Positions 51,648 through 60,906 of a DNA stretch of 64,000 bases are shown here, piece after piece (the first letter of the stretch is position 1; each line of letters starts with the position of its first letter). Source of the stretch: Flavobacteriales bacterium (GTDB lineage: Bacteria; Bacteroidota; Bacteroidia; Flavobacteriales_D; Crocinitomicaceae). Position numbers and translations under genes: made by a program. The notes below the pieces were generated by a model. It worked only from the letters and a program-made list of their open reading frames with translations, had not been told where the DNA came from and ran no database searches. The stretch lies in contig CANGJM010000002.1 in the NCBI GenBank assembly GCA_947454525.1, positions 124,001 through 188,000 of the forward strand. Reading direction: 5' to 3'.

Positions 51648-52934
51648 ATGAGTGAACTAGCTAAAATTGAACTTGACGGAAAAGTATACGAACTTCCGGT
51701 TATAACAGGTACAGAAAACGAAAAAGCAATCGATATCTCCAAATTGAGAGATATGACCGGTTACATTACCTTGGACACAGGTTACAAGAATACAGGAGCA
51801 ACGAAAAGTGCGATTACTTTCTTGGACGGAGAAGAGGGGATTCTACATTACAGAGGATATTCAATTGAGCAATTAGCGGCGAAAGCTTCGTTCATTGAAG
51901 TTGCATATCTTCTCATTTATGGGAATCTTCCAACACAAGCGGAATTAGATCAATTCGAAGATAGCATCAAGAAACATACCTTGGTTCATGAGGACATGAA
52001 ACAATTCTTTGAAGCATATCCATCAAAAGCGCATCCAATGGGTGTCCTTTCTTCGATGATTGCATCTTTGGCAACGTTCTACCCAGAATCTTTGGATCCA
52101 AACAGAAGCAAGGAAGCTAAGAACTTAACGATTCACCGTTTGATCGCTAAATTGCCAACGTTAGCAGCTTGGGCATACAAGAATTCGATTCGTCATCCAT
52201 TCATGTATCCAAAAAATGAATTCGATTACTGCAAGAATTTCTTGTACATGATGTTTGCAATGCCAACGGAGGATTACAAAGTTGATCCAGTGGTTGTAAG
52301 TGCATTAAATACCTTATTGATTCTTCACGCTGATCACGAACAAAACTGTTCTACATCAACGGTTCGTATCGTAGGTTCTTCTCAAGCGAATTTATACTCA
52401 ACTGTTTCTGCAGGTATTTCTGCACTTTGGGGTCCACTACATGGTGGAGCGAACCAAGAAGTAATCGAAATGTTGGAGCAAATCCATAACGATGGTGGAA
52501 ATGTCGACAAATGGGTATTGAAAGCGAAAGACAAAGAAGATCCATTCCGTTTAATGGGCTTTGGACACCGAGTGTACAAAAACTTTGATCCACGTGCGAA
52601 CATCATCAAAAAAGCATGTGATGAGGTATTGGAGAAATTAGGTGTGAATGATCCATTATTGGACATCGCAAAAAAATTAGAGAAAGTTGCCTTGGAGGAC
52701 GAATACTTCAAAGCAAGAAACTTATATCCAAATGTAGATTTCTATTCTGGAATCATTTACAAAGCATTAGGAATTCCTTCAGAAATGTTCACCGTGATGT
52801 TCGCTTTAGGACGTTTGCCAGGATGGATTGCTCAATGGAAAGAAATGACAGAGAACAAAGAACCAATCGGTCGTCCACGTCAGATTTACATCGGCGAAAC
52901 GAACCGAGAGTATGTAGAGATCTCGAAACGATAA
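51648..52934 (+). CDS. gltA: Citrate synthase (type II)
   Basis: TFLDGEEGILHYRGYSIEQLA, LWGPLHGGANQEVIEML, GFGHRVYKNFDPRA, GRLPGWIAQWKEM. Confidence 0.97.
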   Translation: MSELAKIELDGKVYELPVITGTENEKAIDISKLRDMTGYITLDTGYKNTGATKSAITFLDGEEGILHYRGYSIEQLAAKASFIEVAYLLIYGNLPTQAELDQFEDSIKKHTLVHEDMKQFFEAYPSKAHPMGVLSSMIASLATFYPESLDPNRSKEAKNLTIHRLIAKLPTLAAWAYKNSIRHPFMYPKNEFDYCKNFLYMMFAMPTEDYKVDPVVVSALNTLLILHADHEQNCSTSTVRIVGSSQANLYSTVSAGISALWGPLHGGANQEVIEMLEQIHNDGGNVDKWVLKAKDKEDPFRLMGFGHRVYKNFDPRANIIKKACDEVLEKLGVNDPLLDIAKKLEKVALEDEYFKARNLYPNVDFYSGIIYKALGIPSEMFTVMFALGRLPGWIAQWKEMTENKEPIGRPRQIYIGETNREYVEISKR

Positions 52935-52938
52935 AACA

Positions 52939-52974
52939 CAAAAAAGCCCTGACGATTCTGTCAGGGCTTTTTTT
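52939..52974. terminator. Bidirectional terminator
   Basis: AAAAAAGCCCTGAC-GATTCT-GTCAGGGCTTTTTTT between convergent gltA and rlmL-like gene. Confidence 0.9.
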
Positions 52975-52979
52975 ATGGC

Positions 52980-54194
52980 TTAATTTTCGCTTTCCTCTTG
53001 AGCTTCTCCTAGCTCATCAAACGGAAAATGTGTGCGCTTAGAGCCAGCATACGTTTCAAACATGCGGAAACTACATTCCAAGTCACCGTTGAATACTTTG
53101 TGTTTCACACTTGGACGCAGTCCAATGGATTTTAATCCTTCTTCACTCGACGTAATCACCCACGCTTGTGAGTTCGTCATCGTGTGCTTCAACCAATTAC
53201 CGATGTTTTCATACAGTTCATGTGTATTTGCTGCTAAACGTTCTCCGTATGGTGGATTGGTTAAAATGAAAATCGCTTCGTCTTCTTCTTTTGTGATTTC
53301 ATCAAACGAACACACTTTCGTTTCAATGAAACGTCCAAAACTCATTTGACGCAAATTGCGGCGTGTTTTTAAAATCATCTCATCCGATAAATCCGACCCC
53401 ATGATTCTGCAAGGAAGTGAACGGACATTTCTAGGCGCATTGTCGTAGATGTCATTCCAAACAGTCTCGTCGAAATTCTTTAAATTCTTGAACGCATAAT
53501 GTTGACGCTCGATATTTGATGGAATTCCAGATGCCAATAATGCAGCTTCCATTAAAAGTGTTCCTGAACCACAAAAGGGATCAAGGAAGGTTGTTTTTCG
53601 ATCCCATTTGGATAAGCGAATCAAACTTGCTGCAACAACTTCATTGATTGGGGCATCTCCGACTGCTTCGCGGTATCCGCGTTGGAAAAGAGGAATTCCA
53701 CTTGTGTTCAATGAAATCGTCACTTCGTTTTCCTTGATGTATAAGTCAAATAGAACTTGTGGGCGTTTTAATTCAACATCCGGACGATCATCGAATTCAT
53801 TGCGGAATGAGTCCACAATCGCATCTTTCACCACTAAATATGGATATTGTGTATTGTTAAATAGCGTAGAGAAAACCGCACCTTTTACCGCAAAGGTTTT
53901 TGACACATCGAAAATCTCGGTCCATTTAATCTTCATGGATTTACGGTACAAGTCTTCTTCTGATTTAATGTAGAACTTGTCAAGCTCGACTAGAATCGAT
54001 ATAGCGCAACGTGCATATAAATTTAAATAATATACATCTTTCCATGTTCCTTTAATGCGCACCGCGCGGTTCAATTGCTCTGCTTTTGGGTAACCAAGTT
54101 CTTCCAATTCTTCTACTAATGTTTGCTCAAATCCAAACAAACATTTTAGCGTGATTGTTAACTCTTCATTATTTCCCGTACTCTTCTTTTCCAT
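52980..54194 (-). CDS. THUMP-domain class I SAM-dependent RNA methyltransferase (RlmL/YcbY N-terminal type)
   Basis: FLDPFCGSGTLLMEAALLASGIPSN, IFILTNPPYGERL. Start refined from 54275 to MEKKSTGNNEEL. Confidence 0.9.
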   Translation of the reverse strand: MEKKSTGNNEELTITLKCLFGFEQTLVEELEELGYPKAEQLNRAVRIKGTWKDVYYLNLYARCAISILVELDKFYIKSEEDLYRKSMKIKWTEIFDVSKTFAVKGAVFSTLFNNTQYPYLVVKDAIVDSFRNEFDDRPDVELKRPQVLFDLYIKENEVTISLNTSGIPLFQRGYREAVGDAPINEVVAASLIRLSKWDRKTTFLDPFCGSGTLLMEAALLASGIPSNIERQHYAFKNLKNFDETVWNDIYDNAPRNVRSLPCRIMGSDLSDEMILKTRRNLRQMSFGRFIETKVCSFDEITKEEDEAIFILTNPPYGERLAANTHELYENIGNWLKHTMTNSQAWVITSSEEGLKSIGLRPSVKHKVFNGDLECSFRMFETYAGSKRTHFPFDELGEAQEESEN

Positions 54195-54211
54195 TTTCTC
54201 GTGATAAGGTC

Positions 54212-54219
54212 TAACTTTG
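54212..54219 (+). promoter_or_regulatory. -7 box TAACTTTG overlapping the annotated TTG start of the patatin gene
   Basis: Exact TAnnTTTG. Confidence 0.5.
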
Positions 54220-54234
54220 TACAAAAGAACGAAT

Positions 54235-56523
54235 TTGCGAAGTTTATCGACCCTTATTTTATCACTTTTTTTCATTCTTTACGCAGAATGTTACGCTCAA
54301 CAGAAAATCGGACTGGTTTTAAGTGGAGGTGGAGCAGCTGGTGTAGCGCATGTTGGCGTGTTAAAAGCACTCGAGGAACGCAACATTCCCATTGATTTTA
54401 TTGTAGGAACTTCTGCGGGTGCACTTGTTGCAAGTATGTATGCAAGTGGGTATTCACCGAAAGAGATTGAAGCTTATGTTTTGAGTGAGCCTTTTCAGTT
54501 AATGGTGAAAGGTGAATTGGAGTCGGACAAGAAATTTTACTTTTTTGATGAGTCGAATACAAGCAGCATGTTTAACATTCCGTTTTCGAAGGATAGTATT
54601 CTACAAAAGTCGATTCCCATGTCGTTTGTCAATCCACGTTACTTCGATTTTGAAATGCTGCGCATTTTGGGTCGAACCAGTGCCTCGGTTGGAAATGATT
54701 TCAATCAACTGTTTATCCCTTTTCGCTGTGTAGCGTCGGATGTGGTTCGAAAAGAGAGTGTGGTTTTTTCCAACGGTAATTTGAATGAGGCCGTTCGCGC
54801 ATCGATGACTTTTCCCTTGTATTTGAATCCGATCCGTATCAACGGCGTCCTTTATTTTGATGGTGGCTTGTACGACAATTTCCCTTTGAATGCGATGTAC
54901 GAGCAATTTGATGCAGACTTTATCATTGGAAGTAATGTGACGAAGAATGATATCAAAGCGAATGAAAATGATTTTTTCGGAATGATTTCAAGCATGATGA
55001 CCACACCAACAAATTATGCATTACCCTGTCAAGAAGGAATCATCATTGAGCCCAAAACAGAAGTTGGAACGTTTGACTTCAAAGATGTACAGCAGGCAAT
55101 TAATGATGGTTATCAAGCAACACTCTTGAAATTAGACTCATTAGAACAATTTATTACGGTACGTGAAAATCCAGATTCGCTTGCAAGCCGAAGAGCAGGA
55201 TTCCGAGGGGGAGTGCCTCCGATTCAGGTTTCCTCTGTTAAAACAGCACCGATCAAAAAGAATGAATTCAAGTACGCGAATAAATTTATCTTACCTAAAC
55301 GAAGTCACCGCATTTTAGATGAGGAGGAATTACAGGAGCGCTATTTCCGTTTGGCTTCTACACCTCAAATCGACTTTCTTTATCCAAATTTTGAGACGAA
55401 ATCCGACGGGACACTCCAACTCAATTTGCATGTGAAAAAGGCAAAGGAATTCCGTGCAGATTTTGGAGGACTCATTTCGTCGAGAGCGGTTAATACAGGA
55501 TACTTTAACTTAAGTTATCGCAGTATCGGTCGTGTCGCACACAAAGTGAACGCTGAATCGTATTTCGGTAAGTTTTATGGTTCACTCCGGACGAACTATG
55601 AATTAGTTTTTCCATCCGTTTTCCCCATTTCGGTCAATGGTTATTTCACCTTGAATCGTTGGGATTATTTCCGAAGTTTTGCTACGTTTTTTGAGGATGT
55701 CAAGCCTTCATTTCTGGTGCAAAATGAAGCGTATGGTGGTATCAAAGTGAAATTGCCACTCGGTAATAATGCACGTTGGACTTTTGACGCGCGTTATTTT
55801 AGTTTAGAGGACGATTATTATCAGTCAAATCAGTTCACAAATAAGGATACGGCTGATTACACACGTTTTTACGGCACAGCACTTTCTTTGGAATACACAA
55901 AGAACAGTTTGAATAAAAAACAATTTGCGACTGAAGGACATTTTTTCCAAGTCAAGTCAAGGTATGTCAACGGATTTGAACGCACAGTTCCAGGAACGAC
56001 GTCCATTTTAAAGGATACGGTGGAAAAAGACCATCAATGGTTAAGTCTACAAGCGGAATTCCAATCTTTTTTCTTGAAAAACGGTCCATTTCATCTTGGT
56101 TTCCATGGGAAGACTGTGTTAAATAGTCAATCACTGTTCGCGAATTATACAGCGAGTCTATTATCGATGCCGGCATTCAACTTAATTCCAGACATGGAGA
56201 CTTTTTTCTTGCCTGAGTACCGTGCAACGCAATACTTTTCACTTGGAACAAATTTGATTTTTGAGTTGGCGAATAAACTGGATTTGCGTTTAGATGTTTA
56301 TTATTTTCAACCCATCGTTCAGTTGCAGCAAAATCAAGATGGAACCATTCAGTATGGCAAGCCATTACAAGTGCATTCGATGGTAGCGTCAAGTTCCATT
56401 TTATATGAAACTCCTATCGGTCCTGTCAGAGCTACCTTAAATTATTTTCCAGCACAAGAAAGTCCATTGTTTTTCCAACTCAGCTTTGGCTACATTTTGT
56501 TTAACGAACGCGCCGTTCGTTAG
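54235..56523 (+). CDS. Patatin-like phospholipase fused to Omp85/BamA-type barrel (type Vd autotransporter-like)
   Basis: LSGGGAAGVAHVGVLKALEE, GTSAGALVASMYASG, DGGLYDNFPLNAM; C-terminal ~400 aa beta-barrel. Start uncertain: TTG 54217 in ORF track or TTG 54235. Confidence 0.85.
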   Translation: MRSLSTLILSLFFILYAECYAQQKIGLVLSGGGAAGVAHVGVLKALEERNIPIDFIVGTSAGALVASMYASGYSPKEIEAYVLSEPFQLMVKGELESDKKFYFFDESNTSSMFNIPFSKDSILQKSIPMSFVNPRYFDFEMLRILGRTSASVGNDFNQLFIPFRCVASDVVRKESVVFSNGNLNEAVRASMTFPLYLNPIRINGVLYFDGGLYDNFPLNAMYEQFDADFIIGSNVTKNDIKANENDFFGMISSMMTTPTNYALPCQEGIIIEPKTEVGTFDFKDVQQAINDGYQATLLKLDSLEQFITVRENPDSLASRRAGFRGGVPPIQVSSVKTAPIKKNEFKYANKFILPKRSHRILDEEELQERYFRLASTPQIDFLYPNFETKSDGTLQLNLHVKKAKEFRADFGGLISSRAVNTGYFNLSYRSIGRVAHKVNAESYFGKFYGSLRTNYELVFPSVFPISVNGYFTLNRWDYFRSFATFFEDVKPSFLVQNEAYGGIKVKLPLGNNARWTFDARYFSLEDDYYQSNQFTNKDTADYTRFYGTALSLEYTKNSLNKKQFATEGHFFQVKSRYVNGFERTVPGTTSILKDTVEKDHQWLSLQAEFQSFFLKNGPFHLGFHGKTVLNSQSLFANYTASLLSMPAFNLIPDMETFFLPEYRATQYFSLGTNLIFELANKLDLRLDVYYFQPIVQLQQNQDGTIQYGKPLQVHSMVASSSILYETPIGPVRATLNYFPAQESPLFFQLSFGYILFNERAVR

Positions 56524-56537
56524 AAACGTCGTTGCGA

Positions 56538-59102
56538 TTAGATAAGTCCTCGAGAGCGAAGGAATTCGTCTAAGCTTTCAATGTCGCCATACAATACTTC
56601 ACGGGCTTTACTTCCTTGGAATGCCCCGATGATTCCCATGCCTTCTAATTGATCGACAATTCGACCAGCGCGGTTGTATCCAAGTTTCAGCTTGCGCTGC
56701 AATAAGCTCGCAGAACCTTGTTGATTGATCACCACAATGCGTGCAGAGTCTACGAACATTGGGTCAATTTCATTCATGTCCATTTCGCCTCCTGATTCAC
56801 TGCCTTCTGGCGTGTATTCTGGAAGAATGAGTGCTTCGGGATAAGCGCGTTGGTCCCCAATGAAGCTACAAATTTCTTCGACTTCAGGAGTGTCAACGAA
56901 TCCACATTGTAAACGCTTGATGTCTGATCCTGTCGAAATCAACATGTCTCCTCGTCCGATCAATTGATCTGCTCCAGATGCATCCAAGATTGTTCTCGAG
57001 TCAATTTTCGAGAGAACACGGAAGGCAATGCGGGCAGGGAAGTTGGCTTTGATCATACCCGTTATGACATTCACGGAAGGACGTTGTGTGGCAACAATCA
57101 AGTGAATTCCAATCGCACGTGCAAGTTGAGCGATACGCGCAATCGGATGTTCTACTTCTTTTCCAGCCGTCATGATTAGATCGGCGAACTCATCAATCAA
57201 CACAACAATATACGGTAAATAACGGTGTCCTTTTTCTGGATTTAATCGTCGAGCAATGAATTTAGCGTTGTATTCTTTAATTGTTCGAACGCCTGCAACT
57301 TTGAGTAATTCATAGCGCTCATCCATTTCGATACACAAGGAATTTAAGGTGTTTACCACTTTGGATGTGTCGGTGATAATCGCATCCTCTTCTCCCGGTA
57401 ATTTCGCTAAAAAGTGGCGTTCAATTTTGTTGTACAAGGTTAATTCTACCTTTTTCGGATCCACCAAGACAAATTTTACTTGCGCTGGATGTTTCTTGTA
57501 AAGAATGGAAATCAAGATGGCATTTAGTCCTACAGACTTTCCTTGTCCAGTTGCACCTGCAACCAAAAGGTGAGGCATTTTTGTTAAGTCGAAAACAAAT
57601 GTTTCATTGGTGATGGTTTTCCCCATGACGATTGGAAGTTCACCGTCGAAATGTTGGAATTTATCGGAGGCGATCAATGAGCGCATGCTCACCATTTCCG
57701 GATTCGAATTCGGAACCTCAATACCGATTGTTCCTTTCCCAGGGATTGGTGCAATGATACGGATTCCTAAAGCGGATAAACTCAAGGCAATATCATCTTC
57801 CAAGTTTTTGATTTTGGAAATACGAACTCCAGGCGCAGGGACAATTTCATAAAGGGTAACGGTAGGTCCAACCGTCGCTTTGATTTTCGCAATTTCAATT
57901 TTATAATGCTGAAGCGTTTGAACAATCTTGTCTTTATTCGTTTCCAATTCTTCTTTACTCACGGAAACACCGCTTGTTCCCCAGTCCCTCATCAAATCCA
58001 ATGGAGGCAGGACGTAGCCCTCCAAATCTTTGGTTGGATCGTATTCTCCATATTCGCTCACCAGTCTTTTGGCTAAATCGTCGTCGTCTGATTTCTGCGA
58101 TGCATTTGCACCCATAATTGGAGCTGGACTAGGAGGAATAACCACACTTGGTTCTGGTTCTCTTGCGATTTCAATTTCAAATCCATCGTCAGTATCTTCT
58201 TCCTTTTCAGGGAATTTCGACGATACGATTAATTCACTTTCATCAAAAAACACATCTTCGTCCTCTTCGTCTTGTGCGGAGAAATCAACTGTTTCAGAGA
58301 TGACATCTGATTTTATTTGTTCGTCCTTGATGGTGTTCACAACGAAAATGTCTTCGAAGGTATGGCGGTCTTCATCCATTTTTTCTGGAGAGATTTCTGA
58401 CGCAGATGCTTCTTTCTCACGGCTAAAAATAAAGTCCAGCCATTTAGCATAGTTTGGATTAAAGATTAAGGTCGTAATGATGTAAAGGAAAACCAAACTT
58501 AAGGCAAAGGAACCAAAACTTCCTAGGGTCAGCGTGAGCCATTCGTTCACGTAAAATCCAAAAGTTCCACCGAGGTAATTCAAGTTTTCACTAAAGAAAC
58601 CTAGAAAAACGGATCCCCAAAGCATGTAGGCAATGGTAATCGTGAATGACCTTCCTAACGCAACGATGGTATAGTCAAACAGGACGCGTATACCGGAAAT
58701 AAACAACAGGAAGCAAATTCCGAAAGATGTAATTCCAAAAAGACGGTAAATCAAAAGGTGAGAGGTCCATGCGCCAAATTTCCCAAGCCAGTTCTGAACA
58801 GGAGCCTCGGCCGTATCAAAAATATAATCAAGAAAGGAACGTTGTAAAATGCGGTCTTGGTCTTCGGTCCAGGTAAACAAGTAAGATAAACACGCAAGAA
58901 ACAAATAAATGGAAAGTAAGGTCATGGTGGAACCAAGAATTACTTTCAATCGTTTTGAATCAAAATTACCGGCAAAGTTCCACCTTGCAGGTGTTTTTTC
59001 CTTACTAGGTTTTGGGGCTTTCTCTTCTTTTCTTTTCGTTGTCGAACCACTAGGATTTTCAGTTCCAGCCTCTCTCTTTGGTGTAAATTCGTTGTCTTCC
59101 AT
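56538..59102 (-). CDS. ftsK: DNA translocase FtsK/SpoIIIE
   Basis: Four N-terminal TM segments, PHLLVAGATGQGKSVGLNAI, LIDEFADLIMTAGKEVE, C-terminal gamma winged helix. Confidence 0.96.
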   Translation of the reverse strand: MEDNEFTPKREAGTENPSGSTTKRKEEKAPKPSKEKTPARWNFAGNFDSKRLKVILGSTMTLLSIYLFLACLSYLFTWTEDQDRILQRSFLDYIFDTAEAPVQNWLGKFGAWTSHLLIYRLFGITSFGICFLLFISGIRVLFDYTIVALGRSFTITIAYMLWGSVFLGFFSENLNYLGGTFGFYVNEWLTLTLGSFGSFALSLVFLYIITTLIFNPNYAKWLDFIFSREKEASASEISPEKMDEDRHTFEDIFVVNTIKDEQIKSDVISETVDFSAQDEEDEDVFFDESELIVSSKFPEKEEDTDDGFEIEIAREPEPSVVIPPSPAPIMGANASQKSDDDDLAKRLVSEYGEYDPTKDLEGYVLPPLDLMRDWGTSGVSVSKEELETNKDKIVQTLQHYKIEIAKIKATVGPTVTLYEIVPAPGVRISKIKNLEDDIALSLSALGIRIIAPIPGKGTIGIEVPNSNPEMVSMRSLIASDKFQHFDGELPIVMGKTITNETFVFDLTKMPHLLVAGATGQGKSVGLNAILISILYKKHPAQVKFVLVDPKKVELTLYNKIERHFLAKLPGEEDAIITDTSKVVNTLNSLCIEMDERYELLKVAGVRTIKEYNAKFIARRLNPEKGHRYLPYIVVLIDEFADLIMTAGKEVEHPIARIAQLARAIGIHLIVATQRPSVNVITGMIKANFPARIAFRVLSKIDSRTILDASGADQLIGRGDMLISTGSDIKRLQCGFVDTPEVEEICSFIGDQRAYPEALILPEYTPEGSESGGEMDMNEIDPMFVDSARIVVINQQGSASLLQRKLKLGYNRAGRIVDQLEGMGIIGAFQGSKAREVLYGDIESLDEFLRSRGLI

Positions 59103-59187
59103 TCGCTATATATGCAATATCCAACGAAGATAGGCGATAAGGTCACATTTCTAACGGAAAAAACGGAATTGTATAAACAAGAATTTG

Positions 59188-59841
59188 TTAGTTATTCGGG
59201 ATGCTGGAATTTCCTGAATTCGCGGACTTTTCCATAAATGCTTTCAGGCTAATTTTTTGGTAATCAGTAGGAATCATAAACAACGACAATGGCGGAATTT
59301 TTTTGTCAATTGATTCAAGCGTATACTTGTATAATCCATGGTCATTCACGATAAAATATTGTAGGAGTAGTCCCGGTGCATCTGTAAATGAGCCCAAATA
59401 TTGAGCGGAAATTTTCGGTGTGTACACAACGGTCAATTCATTTTGGATCAGCGTATATTTTGCCGCTAATTTTTTACCTTTCAAACCAGCAATTTTTGAA
59501 TGTCCCTTTGTTGGGTGAAACGTATACGTTTTTGCCGTTGTATCATCCGGACTATCCTTAATCTGCACGGCGAATTTCTCTTGATCTAGTTCAATAAGAA
59601 CATATTTCTTCTGGTAAATCAAATGTTTGATGGTTTCCTGTTTACCAAAGTCGGAACTGAAATTTACAATTTTAATGAGGGAATCCCGAGCGAAAATGAT
59701 CATTTTTGCTTGAACAGAATCCTTCACATCCACGCGTTCAATTCGGTAGGTCAAAGTCCCGCTGAAATGATTCGCATCCTGTCCCCAACAGACCTCAAGG
59801 CTGAAGGAAAATAACACAGTGAAAAGAAGTAATTTGATCAT
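59188..59841 (-). CDS. Secreted protein of unknown function (DUF4412-like)
   Basis: Signal peptide MIKLLLFTVLFSFSLEVCWGQ; start refined from 59877. Confidence 0.65.
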   Translation of the reverse strand: MIKLLLFTVLFSFSLEVCWGQDANHFSGTLTYRIERVDVKDSVQAKMIIFARDSLIKIVNFSSDFGKQETIKHLIYQKKYVLIELDQEKFAVQIKDSPDDTTAKTYTFHPTKGHSKIAGLKGKKLAAKYTLIQNELTVVYTPKISAQYLGSFTDAPGLLLQYFIVNDHGLYKYTLESIDKKIPPLSLFMIPTDYQKISLKAFMEKSANSGNSSIPNN

Positions 59842-59936
59842 GTTTGGGATTCGAAATTGTTCAATTGATGTGAACAAATATACCGAATATTGAAGAAGTT
59901 CAGGAGCTCCAAATCAATACTTCCTATAGAAAGTTG

Positions 59937-59944
59937 TAAATTTG
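59937..59944 (+). promoter_or_regulatory. -7 box TAAATTTG upstream of arginase
   Basis: Exact TAnnTTTG; overlaps the ORF-track TTG start. Confidence 0.5.
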
Positions 59945-59968
59945 TCGAGCCCGATGAAAGGGAGTATT

Positions 59969-60904
59969 ATGAATCGTCAATTACAATTTATTTTTAATCC
60001 TTCGGAATTAGGCGCTGGAACGCGCGGGGCTTCCTTAGGTCCTGAAGCAATTCGTGCTGCTGCAAGAGCTCAAAATTCCACTTTGTTTTCAGAATACCCA
60101 GTGTACACCTTGCCGAATCGAAATGATTTGTTGGATCGTCCAACGAACTTTCCCTACGCAAAACGCATTGATGGAGTCCTTCAAATTTTTGAAGGAATTA
60201 AAACACAAGTGAAGGAAGCAATTGATTCCGGAATGTTTCCACTAATCATCGCTGGTGATCATTCTTCCGCAGGAGGGACGATGGCTGGATTGAAATTGGC
60301 TTACCCAGGAAAACGTTTAGGAGTTTTGTGGATCGATGCTCATGCAGATCTTCACTCACCTTATACGACTCCATCCGGGAATATTCATGGAATGCCCATA
60401 GCAACGGCTTTAGGAGTGGACCAGTCTGACCTACAGAAAAACAACTTGGATTTGACCACCATGCAATATTGGAATCAGTTGAAAAGTCATTCGTTAAAGC
60501 CCGCAGACCTTATTTACATCGGTGTACGCGACGTAGAAGAAGAAGAAATTCATGCGATGAAACAACTGAATCTTCGCAATTATACCGTGAAGGAATTAAG
60601 AGACCGAGGATTACAAACGTGTATCGACGAAATTTCAGAGAAATTACAAGCGTGTGACATCGTTTACGTTTCCTTCGATGTTGACTCCATGGATCCAAGT
60701 GAAACTTCCTACGGAACGGGAACTCCTGTCCCGATGGGAATTAGCTTTGATGAAGCGAAGTCTATTCTGACAAGTATGTCCAAACTGAATAATTTGGCTT
60801 GCATGGAGCTTGTTGAAGTGAATCCATGTTTGGATAATGAAAAAAATAAAATGGCTGAACGATCATTTGAATTGATTAATTCGCTGGTAAAAAGTTTAAA
60901 ATAA
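59969..60904 (+). CDS. Arginase/ureohydrolase family protein
   Basis: IIAGDHSSAGGTMAGL, WIDAHADLHSPYTTPSGNIHGMP, VSFDVDSMDPS; start MNRQLQFIFNPSELGAG preferred over TTG 59942. Confidence 0.92.
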   Translation: MNRQLQFIFNPSELGAGTRGASLGPEAIRAAARAQNSTLFSEYPVYTLPNRNDLLDRPTNFPYAKRIDGVLQIFEGIKTQVKEAIDSGMFPLIIAGDHSSAGGTMAGLKLAYPGKRLGVLWIDAHADLHSPYTTPSGNIHGMPIATALGVDQSDLQKNNLDLTTMQYWNQLKSHSLKPADLIYIGVRDVEEEEIHAMKQLNLRNYTVKELRDRGLQTCIDEISEKLQACDIVYVSFDVDSMDPSETSYGTGTPVPMGISFDEAKSILTSMSKLNNLACMELVEVNPCLDNEKNKMAERSFELINSLVKSLK

Positions 60905-60906
60905 CG

